NCBI GenBank assembly: GCA_029204225.1
Contig: CM055098.1
Location: 3,225,106 to 3,289,105 of the forward strand
Direction of reading: 5' to 3'
Source: Diphasiastrum complanatum
Taxonomy: Eukaryota > Streptophyta > Lycopodiopsida > Lycopodiales > Lycopodiaceae
Length of the DNA: 64,000 bases
The position numbers were made by a program, and so were the translations under genes. The first letter of the stretch is position 1. Each line of letters opens with the position of its first letter. This document shows, in pieces, positions 1 to 10,506 of this stretch. Below the pieces are notes generated by a model that was not told where the DNA came from, did no database searches, and was given only the letters and a program-made list of their open reading frames with translations.

Positions 1-2365
1 AAGGAGTACATGTCAAGTATGTGAAACCATGGGAGCGTATATAAACGTCTCCAAGAAAAAACTATGCATAAAGGAGAAATGAGTAATATAATTGTAAACT
101 TCAGACTACAAGCTGCCAACAGTCCATGAATAGCTGCCAGGAGTAGAGTAATATCATGTAGTGCTGCTGCTGAAAAAAGATGTGATACGAGCTGTAACAA
201 GAGGTAATATGGACCGTCGTTGATGTCGCCTAGGAGGGTGAAAACTGTGTGCTCTCGTAACAGGGCGGGAAGTGCGAACTGCTGCATGACTATGAGTAAT
301 ACATTGTCTCTGACATCGGTGAGGTGGCATGTCGTCGTCATCGTCATCAGACCGTGTCCGTCTCCTGGTGAAGAAAGACATAATCTGAGCCTGAGAGCTA
401 GGATGTGGCTGGTGAGCTGACTGGTACATATCCTGGCGCAGCAAAACCATCTCTCGTAGCATAAGTGCGACACAGCGAGAGTCCTCATACCCAATCAATG
501 CTCTGAGTGTAGTAGGCATGTCGCCGAATAGGCAGTGATATCTCCCTCTAATATCATAATATCTGGGGCATCTAAAGATGAAATGCTCCTTGAACTCTAT
601 CTCGTGTAAGGGACATAGCAGGCATAGTCTCTCCTCTCGAGGTGTACCCTAAAATCTGCCTGTCTTAATCGCAAACTGATGTGAGGAGACTCTGAACTGT
701 CCCAAAGTGAAACGGAGACCGTGTGATAGCCCAAAGGACAAATAGCGAGGTAAAATTGAAAGACAAGTGGCATCCTGCTCCAGAAAGTGAGTCCGGTAGT
801 AATCAGGCTTAACCGCCAGCTGGTGTCGCCAAGTACGGTCGAGATATGCTCTGTATAAAAACGTCTAATGTACTAGTGTGTACCCAATGGGAGATCAGTG
901 ATAGTAATACCAAATGCTTCCATGAGAAAGTGTGATACCTGAGAGAACTATGATAGCCGGTATCCCTAAGTCTGAAGGTGATGAGAGGACATGAGTGCAA
1001 GCTACGTATATCTCTGCTCTGTACCAAGAAGTGCCTGGGCTCGCTGGATGTATGTGATAAGCTAGAAGGCTGCCTCAATCTGAATCGGGGGGGTGGCAAA
1101 CTCTGCAAGGATGATCTCATGTGGAACCAAGGGCTTCGCTCGGATCATGCGAGCTAACATGGTGATCTATAACCGTGAAATGCTGGACCAGTGTGAAGAT
1201 GATAGCCCTGTACACCATATCTCTGCTGCATACAAGGCTGAAGGGGTGACGATGGTGTCAAACAGTCTGCACTTACTCATGGCATCTCGAATAGACTTAC
1301 GGAAGCAGAATCTCTCGAGTTGGACTAGGGAAGAGTGTCCCTTCCCAAGTCTAGAAGTAGCCGCCTGTCTCATACTGAAGGTAGGACCCGAGAAGAGCAC
1401 ACCCAGATAAGTGTATGATGAGACCACCTCTAGGGACTGTCCATCGAGGGTAAGCTCCTGGCGCTGCATGAAAGCCCGAGAGGGAAGACCATAACTTTGG
1501 TCTTCGAGAGGTTCACCCCTAAACCCCACTGAGTACAAAAGGTGTGTAAACAGTCCAACTGTCTCTGTAATCCCTCTCTGGTACGTGAGACTAGTACCAC
1601 ATCATCCGCATAGAGAAGGATAGCAATCAGGATGTCTCCAAGCCGACAACCGTCCCCACCACACTGAGACATGACCTGCTCTAGCTCGTCAATATATAAT
1701 CCAAAGAGAACTGGTGAGAGAGAGTATCCCTGCTTAACCCCCAGTACTCTAGATCTGCTCAGAAATGCCGCTACCATGACAAAAGCAATCCAAAACCCTC
1801 TCATAGAGAGCCATGATGGCTAGAATAATATCTGTAGAGAAACCCAGGTCTCAGAGTCTCTGGATAAGTAAGGAGCATGGGACAAAATCAAAGGCTTCCC
1901 TGAAGTCCACAAATCAACAGTAAACCTGTTCTGTCCTGTGTCTAGCTTCCTCAATGAGGGCTCGAAGTGTGAAAATGTGATCTGTAGTGAAATAATGAGT
2001 GCGGAACCCTGCCTGACCCAAAGCATGTAATCGCCTGGACTCTGCCTCTGAGCTAACTACAGACTGGAGGATGGTGCCATATAACTTCGCGAGAACATGT
2101 CCAATCATGATAGTGCGATAATTACCAGGTACCATGGGGTCACCGTTTTTATGGATAGGATGTATGATGTTGGTGCACCAAGAGGATGGGAAGCCCTCGA
2201 CAACAACATGGTTAAGGAGAGTGGATAATGTAGGGGCGAGGGTATCGGAGGCGTGAATGAGTAACTCAGAATCAAGGTCTTCAATGTCTCTGGTGCGATG
2301 GGTTTTCAGCTTTTTTATTGCTGCCCGGACCAAGTCAGGGGTGAAAATGGTGAAGTCTGAAGGTC
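1..2365 (-). mobile_element. LINE copy 1 (L1-like non-LTR retrotransposon, 5'-truncated)
   Basis: Read on the minus strand, the element runs from a reverse-transcriptase fingers region near 2365 to a 3' UTR at the left window edge. The first bases match the 3' UTR of LINE copy 2 (from about 4183), which there lies just inside the ATTAATAAA signal and the (CT)n tail, so the tail of this copy should sit just outside the window. The right end joins hAT transposase sequence at about 2365. This fits a 5'-truncated LINE inserted into that hAT element, whose 5' half would then lie left of the window. No target duplication can be checked from here. Confidence 0.8.
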
Positions 2366-2369
2366 TCAT
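154..2369 (-). pseudogene. LINE ORF2 remnant: reverse transcriptase, thumb and zinc-binding C-terminus
   Basis: Order on the minus strand: RT fingers with WCTNIIHPIHKNGDP and NYRTIMIGH (about 2150-2290), palm with GVKQGYSLSP and the catalytic YADD box (about 1580-1730), thumb with YLGVLFSGPTFSMRQ (about 1400), and a C-terminal stretch ending near 154. The segment between the fingers (about 1914) and the palm is frameshifted, and the zinc-knuckle region near 600-700 has lost its open frame. It is split over at least five frames. The enzyme would have copied LINE RNA by target-primed reverse transcription. Family assignment to a LINE is secure, and exact clade placement (L1-like) is inferred from ORF1 of related copies in this window. 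Confidence 0.82.
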
Positions 2370-3923
2370 TTACGAGTTCATGGACCGCATAGGCGAGTCT
2401 GTCCAGCGTTTTGAGCTGGACCCTGCCAGGTATAACTTTTTTCCGTCTCACCATCCTTACTTCCATTTCGCACTCTGTTTTGTCTTGCTGCCGCAACACG
2501 ATGATATGTAACTGTTACCTCCACGTGGTTTGGTCCACAGGTTGGAGCCTATCAGGCGCTTGTGGCAGCGACGATGGGATAAGTTTCACCGGCCCATTCA
2601 CAGTGTGGCCCACATACTGCATCCGCTGTTTCAGAGTGAGAGGCAGTACGACGATGTAGAGCTGCGTGCGGACTGGTTCGCATGCATCCGCCTCCTCAGC
2701 AGCGACACTGGTATCCGCAGCAGGCTCGAGGTGCAGAGGCTCAATTACAGGTAAACTCTTGCTCTATCGTACGCTGCCGTTCGTTCAATTTCCCTGCGCG
2801 GGCTCAAGATGTACTCACGCACATCGCTGATCAACTGTAGGCACTCTCTGGGGCTGTTCGGCGAGGACCTTGCACGTGTCCGAGAGAACAGGCTCTTGCT
2901 TGTATCATGGTGGGAGAGCTACGACGCTGGACAGCCAGACCTGAGGACGCTCGCGCTCCGAGTCCTTTCACAGGTATGTTGTGTAATCTCATTCATCCAA
3001 CCAGTTTTCACATTTTCTCTACAAGGTCGGTACTCAATCGAGTGGTTGCCAATTAATGCAGGACTGTTCTGCTTGCGTGTGCGAGCGGAACTGGTCAGCG
3101 TTCAGCCTTGTTCACACGAACAGGCAGAACTGCCTGACGACGGAGCGATGCAATGACTTGGTGTACTGCAACACCAACACCAGGGTGGTTCGACGCATCA
3201 CGGAGAGCATGAGGGCAGGAGGCGCATGCGCCCTACTCTTGCAGGTATATGTCTATGCTCTATCGTTTGCTTTCGTATTAGTTTAAGACATTTAGTTTAA
3301 TGCCCTCACGGTTGCTTCAGCTATTCTCACGAATGATTGACTTCTGCAGGTCAATCCCGATGAGTGCCTAGTTGCAGCGGCCGATCATGAGGCAGAGCCA
3401 GAGGTTGATCCAAACGATGCCGCTCGGCGTGCTCTGCGGGGTGATCCTGAGGATGATGCCGATGAGACCACCCCCCCGACGTTCCATTGCCCTCCTCTGA
3501 TGATGAGCCCACATATGATTCAGACGAGACGATCGACCTTGCAGGGGATGGTCCATGTGCCCCACCCAGTACTCCCGCATCAGGCCCCCTTTCAGATGAT
3601 GGCTGGTCAGAGTTTGCGAGGGAGACAGAGGCTGCTGCCCAGAGACAGATAGCACAGAGACGACTCAGCATCACAAGCAGGCATTTCTTCCCCCCCCGTG
3701 GCAGAGGGAGACCCCCAGGTAGGAGTGTACCACAGAGGGTTCCTTCCGGCAGACCCAGAGGCAGGCCAGCCAAGAGGGGACGCACTGATGATTTTTCTAG
3801 TCGTCTCTTGGCAGGCGTTGGCCCAGACTTAGAGGAGTCCCATATGCCCCCAGACTCCCAGCCAGACTTTGTATTTGACACCCCTGCAGATGCATCTGGC
3901 ACGCAGAGGGATGAACTTTTTTA
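2366..3923 (+). pseudogene. hAT-2 transposase, five partial or complete 3' exons
   Basis: Exons with GT-AG borders can be read at 2366-2429 (partial, IYEFMDRIGES), 2541-2750 (RRLWQRRWDKFHRPIHSVAH), 2841-2973 (ending ALRVLSQ), 3062-3244 and 3350-3923. The 3062-3244 exon holds the hAT dimerisation signature CVCERNWSAFSLVH and has the same 183-bp length as its counterpart at 48275-48457. The last exon encodes an acidic tail with AT-hook cores GRGRPPG and RPRGRPAKRGR. A frameshift in a C-run near 3473-3478 breaks it. The gene lacks its N-terminal BED and catalytic regions here because of LINE insertion or truncation. The dimerisation domain supports the hAT call. The role of the AT-hook tail (A/T-rich DNA binding) is inferred from the motif only. 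Confidence 0.75.
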
Positions 3924-4097
3924 GCACAGACTTGTAGATACCGATACACATTTTAGCATCATGTACAGTGGCATCAGATGAGATGTATATATATTTTTAT
4001 AGTCTATTAGTGTCATGGCTAATTTATCGTGGTTGCTTACAAATGGTTAGCTCTCTGAAATTTGAATGGTTAGTCAGAAATGGTTTGCTCCGTGCAA

Positions 4098-4100
<3 letters not shown>
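2366..4100 (+). mobile_element. hAT-type transposon family 2, copy 1 (3' part)
   Basis: This plus-strand segment parallels 47.4-48.7 kb on the minus strand in both coding and non-coding parts. It holds the 3' half of a spliced transposase, an untranslated stretch (3925-4090) shared with the other copy, and then a (GA)n tract at the same position as in that copy. The 5' half is cut off by LINE copy 1. Compared with the other copy, this one keeps an extra stretch of about 480 bp, equivalent to 2580-3050, covering two exons. Confidence 0.75.
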
Positions 4101-4146
<46 letters not shown>

Positions 4147-4153
4147 AAGAAAG
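4101..4153. repeat. (GA)n microsatellite = LINE (CT)n tail at a hAT-flanking tract
   Basis: Twenty GA units (4101-4140) run into GAAAGAAAGAAAG, then the reverse complement of the LINE 3' signal ATTAATAAA at 4155-4163. On the other side it abuts the hAT-2 3' flank. The second hAT-2 copy has the same tract at the same position (47346-47412) without any LINE. Confidence 0.9.
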
Positions 4154-5925
4154 CTTTATTAATGTCTTTTCCTTTTGACCAAAAGGAGTACATGTCAAGT
4201 ATGTGAAAACCATGGGAGCGTATATAAACGTCTCCAAGAAAAAACTATGCATAAGAGAGAAATGAGTAATATAACTATATACTACAAACTGCCAACTGTC
4301 CATAAGTGGGAACAAGAATAGCTATGAGTAGAGTAGTATCAGATACTGCTGCTGCTGAAAAAAGACGTAATAGGAGCTGTATCAGGAGGTATGGGCCGTC
4401 GCTGACGTCGTCTAGGAGGGTGAAAACTGTGTACTCTCGTAACAAGGTGAGAAGTGTGAACTGCTGCATGACTATGAGTGATACACTGTCTTTGACATCG
4501 GTGAGGTGGTATGTCGTCGTCATCGTCGTCGGGCCGAGTCCGTCTCTTGGTGAAGAAAGACGTAATCTGAGCCTGAGAGCTGTCTGGTACATATCCTGGC
4601 GCAGCAAGACCATCTCTCGTAGCATAAGTGCAACACAACGAGAGTCCTCATATCCCATCAGTGCTTTAAGTGTAGTAGGCATGTCACGAAATAAACAATG
4701 ATATCTCCCTCTAATCTCATAATATATGGGGCATCTAAAGATGAATGCTCCTCGGACTCTATCTCATGTAGGGGACACAACAGGCATAGTCTCTCCTCTC
4801 GTGGTGTACCCTGGAATCTGCCTGTCTCAATAGCCAACTGATGTGAGGAGACTCTGAACTGTCCCAAAGTGAAACGGAGACTGTGTGAACAAATAGCGAG
4901 GTAAAACTGGAAGACCATTGACATCCTGCACTAGAAAGTGAGTCCGGTAGTAGTCAGGTTTAACCCCCAGCTGGTGACGCCAGGTATGGTCGAGATATGC
5001 TCTGTATAAAAAACGTCTAATGTACTGGTGTGTACCCAAATGGAGATCAGTGATAGTGATACCAAATGCTTCCATGAGGAAGTGTGATGCCTGAGAGAAC
5101 CATGATAGCCGGTATCCATGAGTCTGAAGGTGATGAGAGGACCTGAGTGCAATCCGTGTATATCTCTGCTCGGTATCAGGAAGTGCCTGAGCTCGCTGGA
5201 TGTACGTGATAAGCTGGAAGGCAGCCTCAATCTGAATAGGGGGGTTGTCAAACTCCGCAAGGATGATCTCATGGGGAACCGAGGGCTTCGCTCGGATCAT
5301 GCGAGCCAACATGGTGGTCTGTAAGTGTGAAATGCTGGACCAGTGTGAAGATGATAATCCTGTACACCATATGTCTGTGGCATACAAGGCGGAGGGGGTG
5401 ACGATGGTGTCAAACAGTCTGCACTTACTCGGAGCATCTGGAATAGACTTAGGGAAGCAGAATCTCTCCAGCTGGACTAGGGAAGAGTGGCCCTTCCCAA
5501 GTCTAGAAGTAGCCACCTGTCTCATACTGAAGGTAGGACCAGAGAAGAGCACGCCCAGGTAAGTGTATGAAAAAACAACCTCTAGGGACTGTCCATCGAA
5601 GGTAAGCTCTTGGCGCTGCATGAAGGCCCGAGAGGTATTGAAGACCATAACTTTGGTCTTCGAGAGGTTCACCCCTAAACCCCATTGAGTACAAAAGGTG
5701 TAAGTGTGTAAACAGTCCAACTGTCTCTGTAATCCCTCTCTGATACGAGAGACTAGTACCACATCATCCGCATAGAGAAGGATGGCAATCAAAACGTCTC
5801 CCGGCCGACAACCGTCCCCACCACACTGAGAGATGACCTGCTCTAGCTCGTCAATATATAATCCAAAGAGAACTGGTGAGAGAGAGCATTCCTGCTTAAC
5901 CCCAATAGTACTCCAGATCTGCTAA
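4154..5925 (-). mobile_element. LINE copy 2 (5'-truncated, complete 3' end)
   Basis: From right to left: RT palm, thumb, C-terminal zinc region, 3' UTR and the ATTAATAAA signal (4155-4163), followed by the (CT)n tail. The sequence is closely similar to LINE copy 1 over its whole length. The 5' end stops near 5925, where the reading changes abruptly to a Ty3-type gag on the same strand, so the left and right borders do not match as a simple insertion. Confidence 0.82.
4275..5920 (-). pseudogene. LINE ORF2 C-terminal half (RT palm to C-terminus)
   Basis: The longest open stretch (4827-5792, 321 codons) starts just upstream of the catalytic box LLYADDVVLVS. It continues through the thumb (YLGVLFSGPTFSMRQVATSR) and the linker (MIRAKPSVPHEIILAEF) to a region with HQYIRRFLYRAYLDHTW. 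A frameshift near 4870 separates the zinc-binding part (RVSSHQLAIETGRFQGTP, then LCLLCPLHEIESEEH; 4658-4924) and another separates the end (4275-4682). The arrangement is that of a LINE ORF2 protein without endonuclease and fingers. Confidence 0.8.
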
Positions 5926-6842
5926 GGGCCGGAGATGGTAGAGGTGAAAGAGATGGACGGGGTCGGGAAAAGCGAAAGGGAGCAGGATCAGGGTACTTAT
6001 GTTGTAAAGTACTAGCAAGGGACATGGCCTCAACAAGTGTGGGTGGACGGAAAGAAGAGACATCGTATCGTAGAGCACCACGAAGTCCAGCAATGTAGCG
6101 AGAAATAAGCTCGGTGGGCTGAAGATCTGTAAAGAGGTAGGAAAGGTCCATAAACTGATCTGTATAGGAAGATCACCAGTCTGAGTAAGACTACGGAATA
6201 TATCACGCTGGCGGCTCAGCCACTGAGGGTCAATCATAGCATGACGAAGATCACGACGAAAGGTAGGCCATAACTGGAGACCGTCCCGATCAGGGTCAAG
6301 TCGGTAGACCCGCCACCAAGTGGCAGCACGTCCATCTAAATGTAAGGCGGCTAACTGGATCTTCTGAGGATCAGTCTTAGGGTAAATCTGAAAATAAGTA
6401 TCAAGCTTTGCAAACCAATTCTCTAACAAGTTCCCGTCAGAGGAACCAGAATAGGTGGCAAGCTGTACCCGATCACGAAAATCTCGAGCAAAATGTGGCT
6501 CAGGAGCTAGATGTCGTGGAAAATGTGACTCAGGAGCTGTAGGACGTGGAAAACCGGGTGGTGGGTTAGGTGGAAAATGAGGCCCACCGCCAAAGGAAGT
6601 AGACGAGGATGGAAGTCCAAATGGAGACCCAAATGATAAATTAACATGGGTTTTCCCAGGTCCATGTGGCTGTAAGGAATCAATCTGTGACTGCATAGTG
6701 GCAAAGCCGGTCTGTAGAGTGGTAAAACCGGTCATCATCTGGTCGAAACGACTACTGAGAAGAGTAAGAGAGTCACGCATATCAGCAACTGTTCATCTAA
6801 AGGTCCGGAATGACTCGCAGGTGTAGTGGGTGAGCTAGCCAT
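5926..6842 (-). pseudogene. Ty3-type gag (capsid) fragment
   Basis: A start at 6842 reads MASSPTTPASHSG and then shifts frame into MRDSLTLLSSRFDQMM. The protein has a Pro/Gly/Phe-rich N-terminal section (residues about 40-100), then a retrotransposon gag core with ENWFAKLDTYFQIY, AALHLDGRAATWW and WPTFRRDLRHAMIDP. A second frameshift near 6150 moves the end of the core (MDLSYLFTDLQPTELISRYI) into another frame (5843-6151). The WW motif after LDGRA is typical of plant Ty3 Gag. No zinc knuckle remains. Confidence 0.72.
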
Positions 6843-7848
6843 GAGGAAGAAAAAGTAAGCGAGAAAAGAAATGTGCTAAACAATTGGACGAACTGAAGGA
6901 GAGGACATAAGTCGTCACAACAAGCACGCCAATGAAAAGACACAATAGAACTCGCAATGTAAGATGAACGGAAAGGACAACTAAGTAAGAAATACCTCGT
7001 AACCGCAACCGGAAGTGAGCTGAAAAATAGCGGCGATATGTCGAGGTACCGGGCAGCCTCCAAAAAAGATGCTAAGGGCCCGACAACGTGGAGTAAACGG
7101 TGGGTAAAAGTATGGGAAACAATAATGGACTATGGGGCTGGAAAGGGAGCAGCCAAGGAAAGGAAGTGATAACAAAAAGGAGGTATGGGCAGCGAGGAAA
7201 CAAGGCTGAAAAATCAGAGATCGCCCTTCAAGGGTAAAAAAACGTTTGCGACAAAGACGGGGAGCAATCCCGATGCGCGATGAAGTTGGGTGGGAGCGGC
7301 TTTCTAAGCATCTAGGCATGTTTGTATTGTCCGGGGTAGGGTTGCGAACACAGACAGCAGTGTAGGAGGGTGAGCTGAAATTGAGGCGGATGTAGGGCGC
7401 CAGCTATGGTGGAGTGTGGGCATCCAAGAGAGGTAGTAAACGGCAAAAAAAAATTGGATCAAAAAGATGGGTTGGTAGGGCGCTAGGAGTGGCTGATGGA
7501 AGGTGACGAATAGGGGCAACAAAAAGCGGAAATTTTCAGCAAAGGAAGGAGCAGTAGGGCGCTGGTCAGCAAGCATGAGGGCGCCCAATAGGGCAGCAAA
7601 TAGGAGGCAGTAGGGCGCCCAAAATAGGGGAGGAAAAAGGCTGAAAATGCAGCAGTAGGCAGCCAGCAAGAGGGCGCTAGAAATGGGCAGCAAGTGGGCG
7701 CCTGTCCTCCTCCGGTCCGTCGTGAAAATCTGCAAGACAAGTGTGGAGAAATGCTGAAGATCCGGCTGAAAAATGGTGAAGATCCAAGCTGAAAATGGGC
7801 GCCCTTCTGTGAGAGAAAAATCTGCTCAATGGAGATGCTCAGGAAAGT

Positions 7849-7860
7849 GCTCTGATACCA
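7849..7860 (-). other. Primer-binding site (initiator-Met tRNA type)
   Basis: The minus strand reads TGGTATCAGAGC directly downstream of the presumed LTR end. This is the usual plant retrotransposon primer site complementary to tRNA-iMet, and the copia element at 51.8 kb has the same word. Confidence 0.7.
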
Positions 7861-7865
7861 AGTTA

Positions 7866-8349
7866 TGAACGTAGCCACGGCTGATCTAGATTTAGTCTAT
7901 GAAAGCATCACATAAGCAAGACTTAACCCTAGAAAGCAGGAGAAAGAAAGCTTAAAGAGACTAAAGAAGGAGATCATATCATAAGCCAAGTAACAAATGA
8001 CACAGAATCCCTACTTATAGCCAAGAGGAAGCCCTAAAAGGAAGCTTCCAGTGGCTAGGGCCAAACTGAGAGGGAAAATAGTGCGCCCTCCAAGAAGGCC
8101 CCCACTCTCAGTAATATGACCAAATAACCAATATAGTGAATCATAGGGCCCAAGGCCAATAATATGGTCTAAATGTCAATAATAGGGCCCAAGGCCAACC
8201 ATATAGTCTAAATGTCAAATAATGAATAAAAAAGGGCCCAAAGCCTGCCTATGCATAAAGTAAAGTAAATGTAAATGGACATGGCGAATGTAATGAGCCG
8301 AGTCCATAACTCACTAGATGGTATGATGCTGAGTGCCTCTCTCTACACA
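7866..8349 (-). repeat. Presumed 5' LTR of the Ty3-like element
   Basis: On the minus strand the segment starts TGTGTAGAG and ends GTTCA, five bases before the primer-binding site. The right limit is a guess from the TG...CA rule, because no partner LTR exists in the window. The internal part repeats phrases such as GGGCCCAAGGCCAA and AATAATAGGGCCC. Confidence 0.4.
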
Positions 8350-8479
8350 AGCAAGTTGTTCACGCTCAATACCATTCTCCCGACACCTAAGCATTTAAAC
8401 AAAAGGAATACCATAGAGTGAGTTTGGGAAAAAAGACCACTTACTTTCAGTCTCTGGCACAGAAACTCATCGACGCCTT

Positions 8480-9876
8480 GGACTCTTCTTCTTCCACCTT
8501 CTTCACCTTGGTGTACTAACCTTTTACACCCTATACTTAAGGCTAGTGATCCTTTGAATGTCGACAACTATCGCACTATTATGATCAGCCACACTATGGC
8601 TAAGCTCTATGGTTCAGTTATGCAGTCTATCATCAGCTCTCATGCGGAGACAGAGGGGTTATACGCTATGGGACAGGCCAATTTTAGAGCAGGCTACTCC
8701 ACAGCTGACCAGATATTCATACTGAGATGTATCATTGAGGCGGCAAAGTCCAGAAAACAGAGAGTCTATTGCTGCTTTGTGGACTTCCGCAAAGCATTTG
8801 ATTCGGTTCCGAGACACTTGTTGCTCCAGCGTTTGGCATCTCTTGGTTTCTCATAGGAGGTCATTGCTGCTATCATCACATTATATGAGAGAGTTTTGGC
8901 CCGTTTCCGTGATGGAGACGGATGGTCTTCATATATTTATAGTACGGTCGGAGTAAAGCAGGGATGTCCTTTGTCTCCCACCCTCTTTGCTCTATACATT
9001 GATGACCTTGAGCAGATCGTTCGGGAAGAAGGTGGAGATGGTTGTCCTCTAACAGATATTGTTATCCCTATCCTTCTTTATGCATATGATTTTAGACTCT
9101 GGATTATCCCATGGTCTAAGATTTCAGACTGGGTCAATTACTAGTCTCATCACATCAGCTTGAGATTGAGGTTGGACATTTCCATGGTACCGTACCGCCC
9201 ACAAGAGGAGCGGATCAGATATGTTCACTGTCTTGAGGTTGAGTCTGAGGAGCACTTTTTATTCAAATGTCCAATCTACTATGAGATCAGAGGAAGATAT
9301 CATTCCCTTTTTTGAGATGCTCCGGTCACACTGCGATCCCTAATAGCATATGATGATCCACAATGCGTTGCACTTATGGTCAGAGAGATATTTTTACTAC
9401 GACAAGACCTAGGCCAGCCACCAACTCATCCTAACACACAGATCCAGATCACTTCTTTCTTCTCCCGTAGGAGATCACGGATGGATCTTGGCTCGGATGA
9501 CAGTGGCGATGACAGTGACATTTTCCCGACATAGAGACCAGAGACGACGTACTACACATACTCATATTGTCCACAGAGCCACTACTCATAGACAACCTCC
9601 TTGGCACCATCAGCAGCACTTATTGAGACCACCTCTAGGCGTTATCCCCATTACACCTTTCTTTGACAGCAGCAGTATTTGAGGACAGCGAGATATACCA
9701 TTATCATATTGGCAGCTTGACTCTCTTACATTAGATGTATTCTATCACTGCAGTTGTAGTACATATGCTTTTCTTTTCTGTTATGGAGACATTTCATATG
9801 CTCCCGTTGTACCACACACTTGATATGTACTTTTTCGTCTTATATGCCTATTGGCATGGAAAAGACATTAATAAAA
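8480..9876 (+). mobile_element. LINE copy 3 (internally deleted, complete 3' end)
   Basis: Plus strand: RT fingers, part of the palm, then a jump to the C-terminal zinc region, the 3' UTR and ATTAATAAA (9867-9875) followed by a (CT)n tail. Sequence between the catalytic box and the zinc region is missing, so this copy was shortened internally as well as at its 5' end. Confidence 0.8.
8500..9680 (+). pseudogene. LINE ORF2 remnant with deleted thumb
   Basis: The fingers read WCTNLLHPILKASDP and NYRTIMISH. Palm motif A reads CCFVDFRKAFDSVPRHLL (about 8770-8825), and motif B is GVKQGCPLSPTLFALYIDDL. The catalytic box is mutated to YAYD (about 9080) and is followed at once by unrelated frames. 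The zinc-binding end reads HCLEVESEEHFLFKCPIYY (9230-9290), then DDPQCVALMVREIFLLRQDL. At least three stops or shifts are present (TAG at 8855-8857, loss of frame near 9110, TGA at 9315-9317). Confidence 0.8.
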
Positions 9877-9881
9877 TCTCT

Positions 9882-9931
<50 letters not shown>
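9877..9931 (+). repeat. (CT)n tail of LINE copy 3
   Basis: About 27 TC units start two to five bases after ATTAATAAA, after a short TCTCAATCTC interruption. No poly(A) follows. Confidence 0.9.
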
Positions 9932-9932
<1 letters not shown>

Positions 9933-10433
9933 CTGCCTTGCTTCTCTCGTAGGGTTGCCTCGCTCCTCGCTAGAAAGCCATCGCTCCTGTCAGCTATCGA
10001 TGGCTGCCATCTGACTGCTACATCGCTCCTCTCCAGTTGAGCACCATCATTATTCCTATCCAGCGGGGCAGCTATCACTCCTGTCAGCCAGCGATGGCTG
10101 CCACCTGATTGTTGCTACCACCTTATTGCTGCCACTTGTTTGTTGCCACCTGATTGCAAACAATATCAGCAAACCAGCCATCTCATATGATTCAGAACGT
10201 AGATCATTGATGGACCTGTCCTTGGCTCCACTTATTGACAACAATCAAATACTCTAAAAGTTATTGGTTGAATAATGTTGCAATTTCTTCTAACACAAGA
10301 ATGAAGAGGGTTCAGTAAACAAAGCTACTAAAACTCTTGTGCTCAGCATCCTTCGTAAGAAAGGAAGCAGATCATTGATTGAATTGACGAAATTCCGACA
10401 CTGAGAGCACTCTCTCTCTCCTCCTCCCTCCCT
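9932..10433. other. Unclassified segment with degenerate GATGGCTGCCA repeats
   Basis: No gene is recognisable. Variants of CAGCNATCGATGGCTGCCA and CTGATTGTTGC/CTTGTTTGTTGC recur between 9980 and 10170, and the stretch ends in a pyrimidine-rich run (10406-10432) just before LINE ORF1-like sequence. It could be a LINE 5' UTR, but there is no second copy in the window to test this. Confidence 0.35.
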
Positions 10434-10475
10434 ATGGCACCCAAGAAAAAGGGGGCCAGCCTTGCCGGCCCGCGC

Positions 10476-10506
<31 letters not shown>

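Larger units (their letters stand above)
5926..8349 (-). mobile_element. Ty3-like LTR element, 5' part only (LTR, leader, gag)
   Basis: On the minus strand it reads LTR (about 8349-7866), primer-binding site (7860-7849), long leader (about 7848-6843), then gag (6842-5926), where it is cut at the LINE junction. No protease, RT or integrase remains. The leader is rich in GGGCGCC-type words (7500-7700), giving long but unconvincing open frames that I do not treat as genes. Confidence 0.6.

Noticed and set aside
7304-7878. Hydrophobic 130-143-codon frames upstream of the Ty3-like gag
   Set aside because: They overlap one another in different frames, lie between the primer-binding site and gag, and consist of GGGCGCC-type low-complexity leader.
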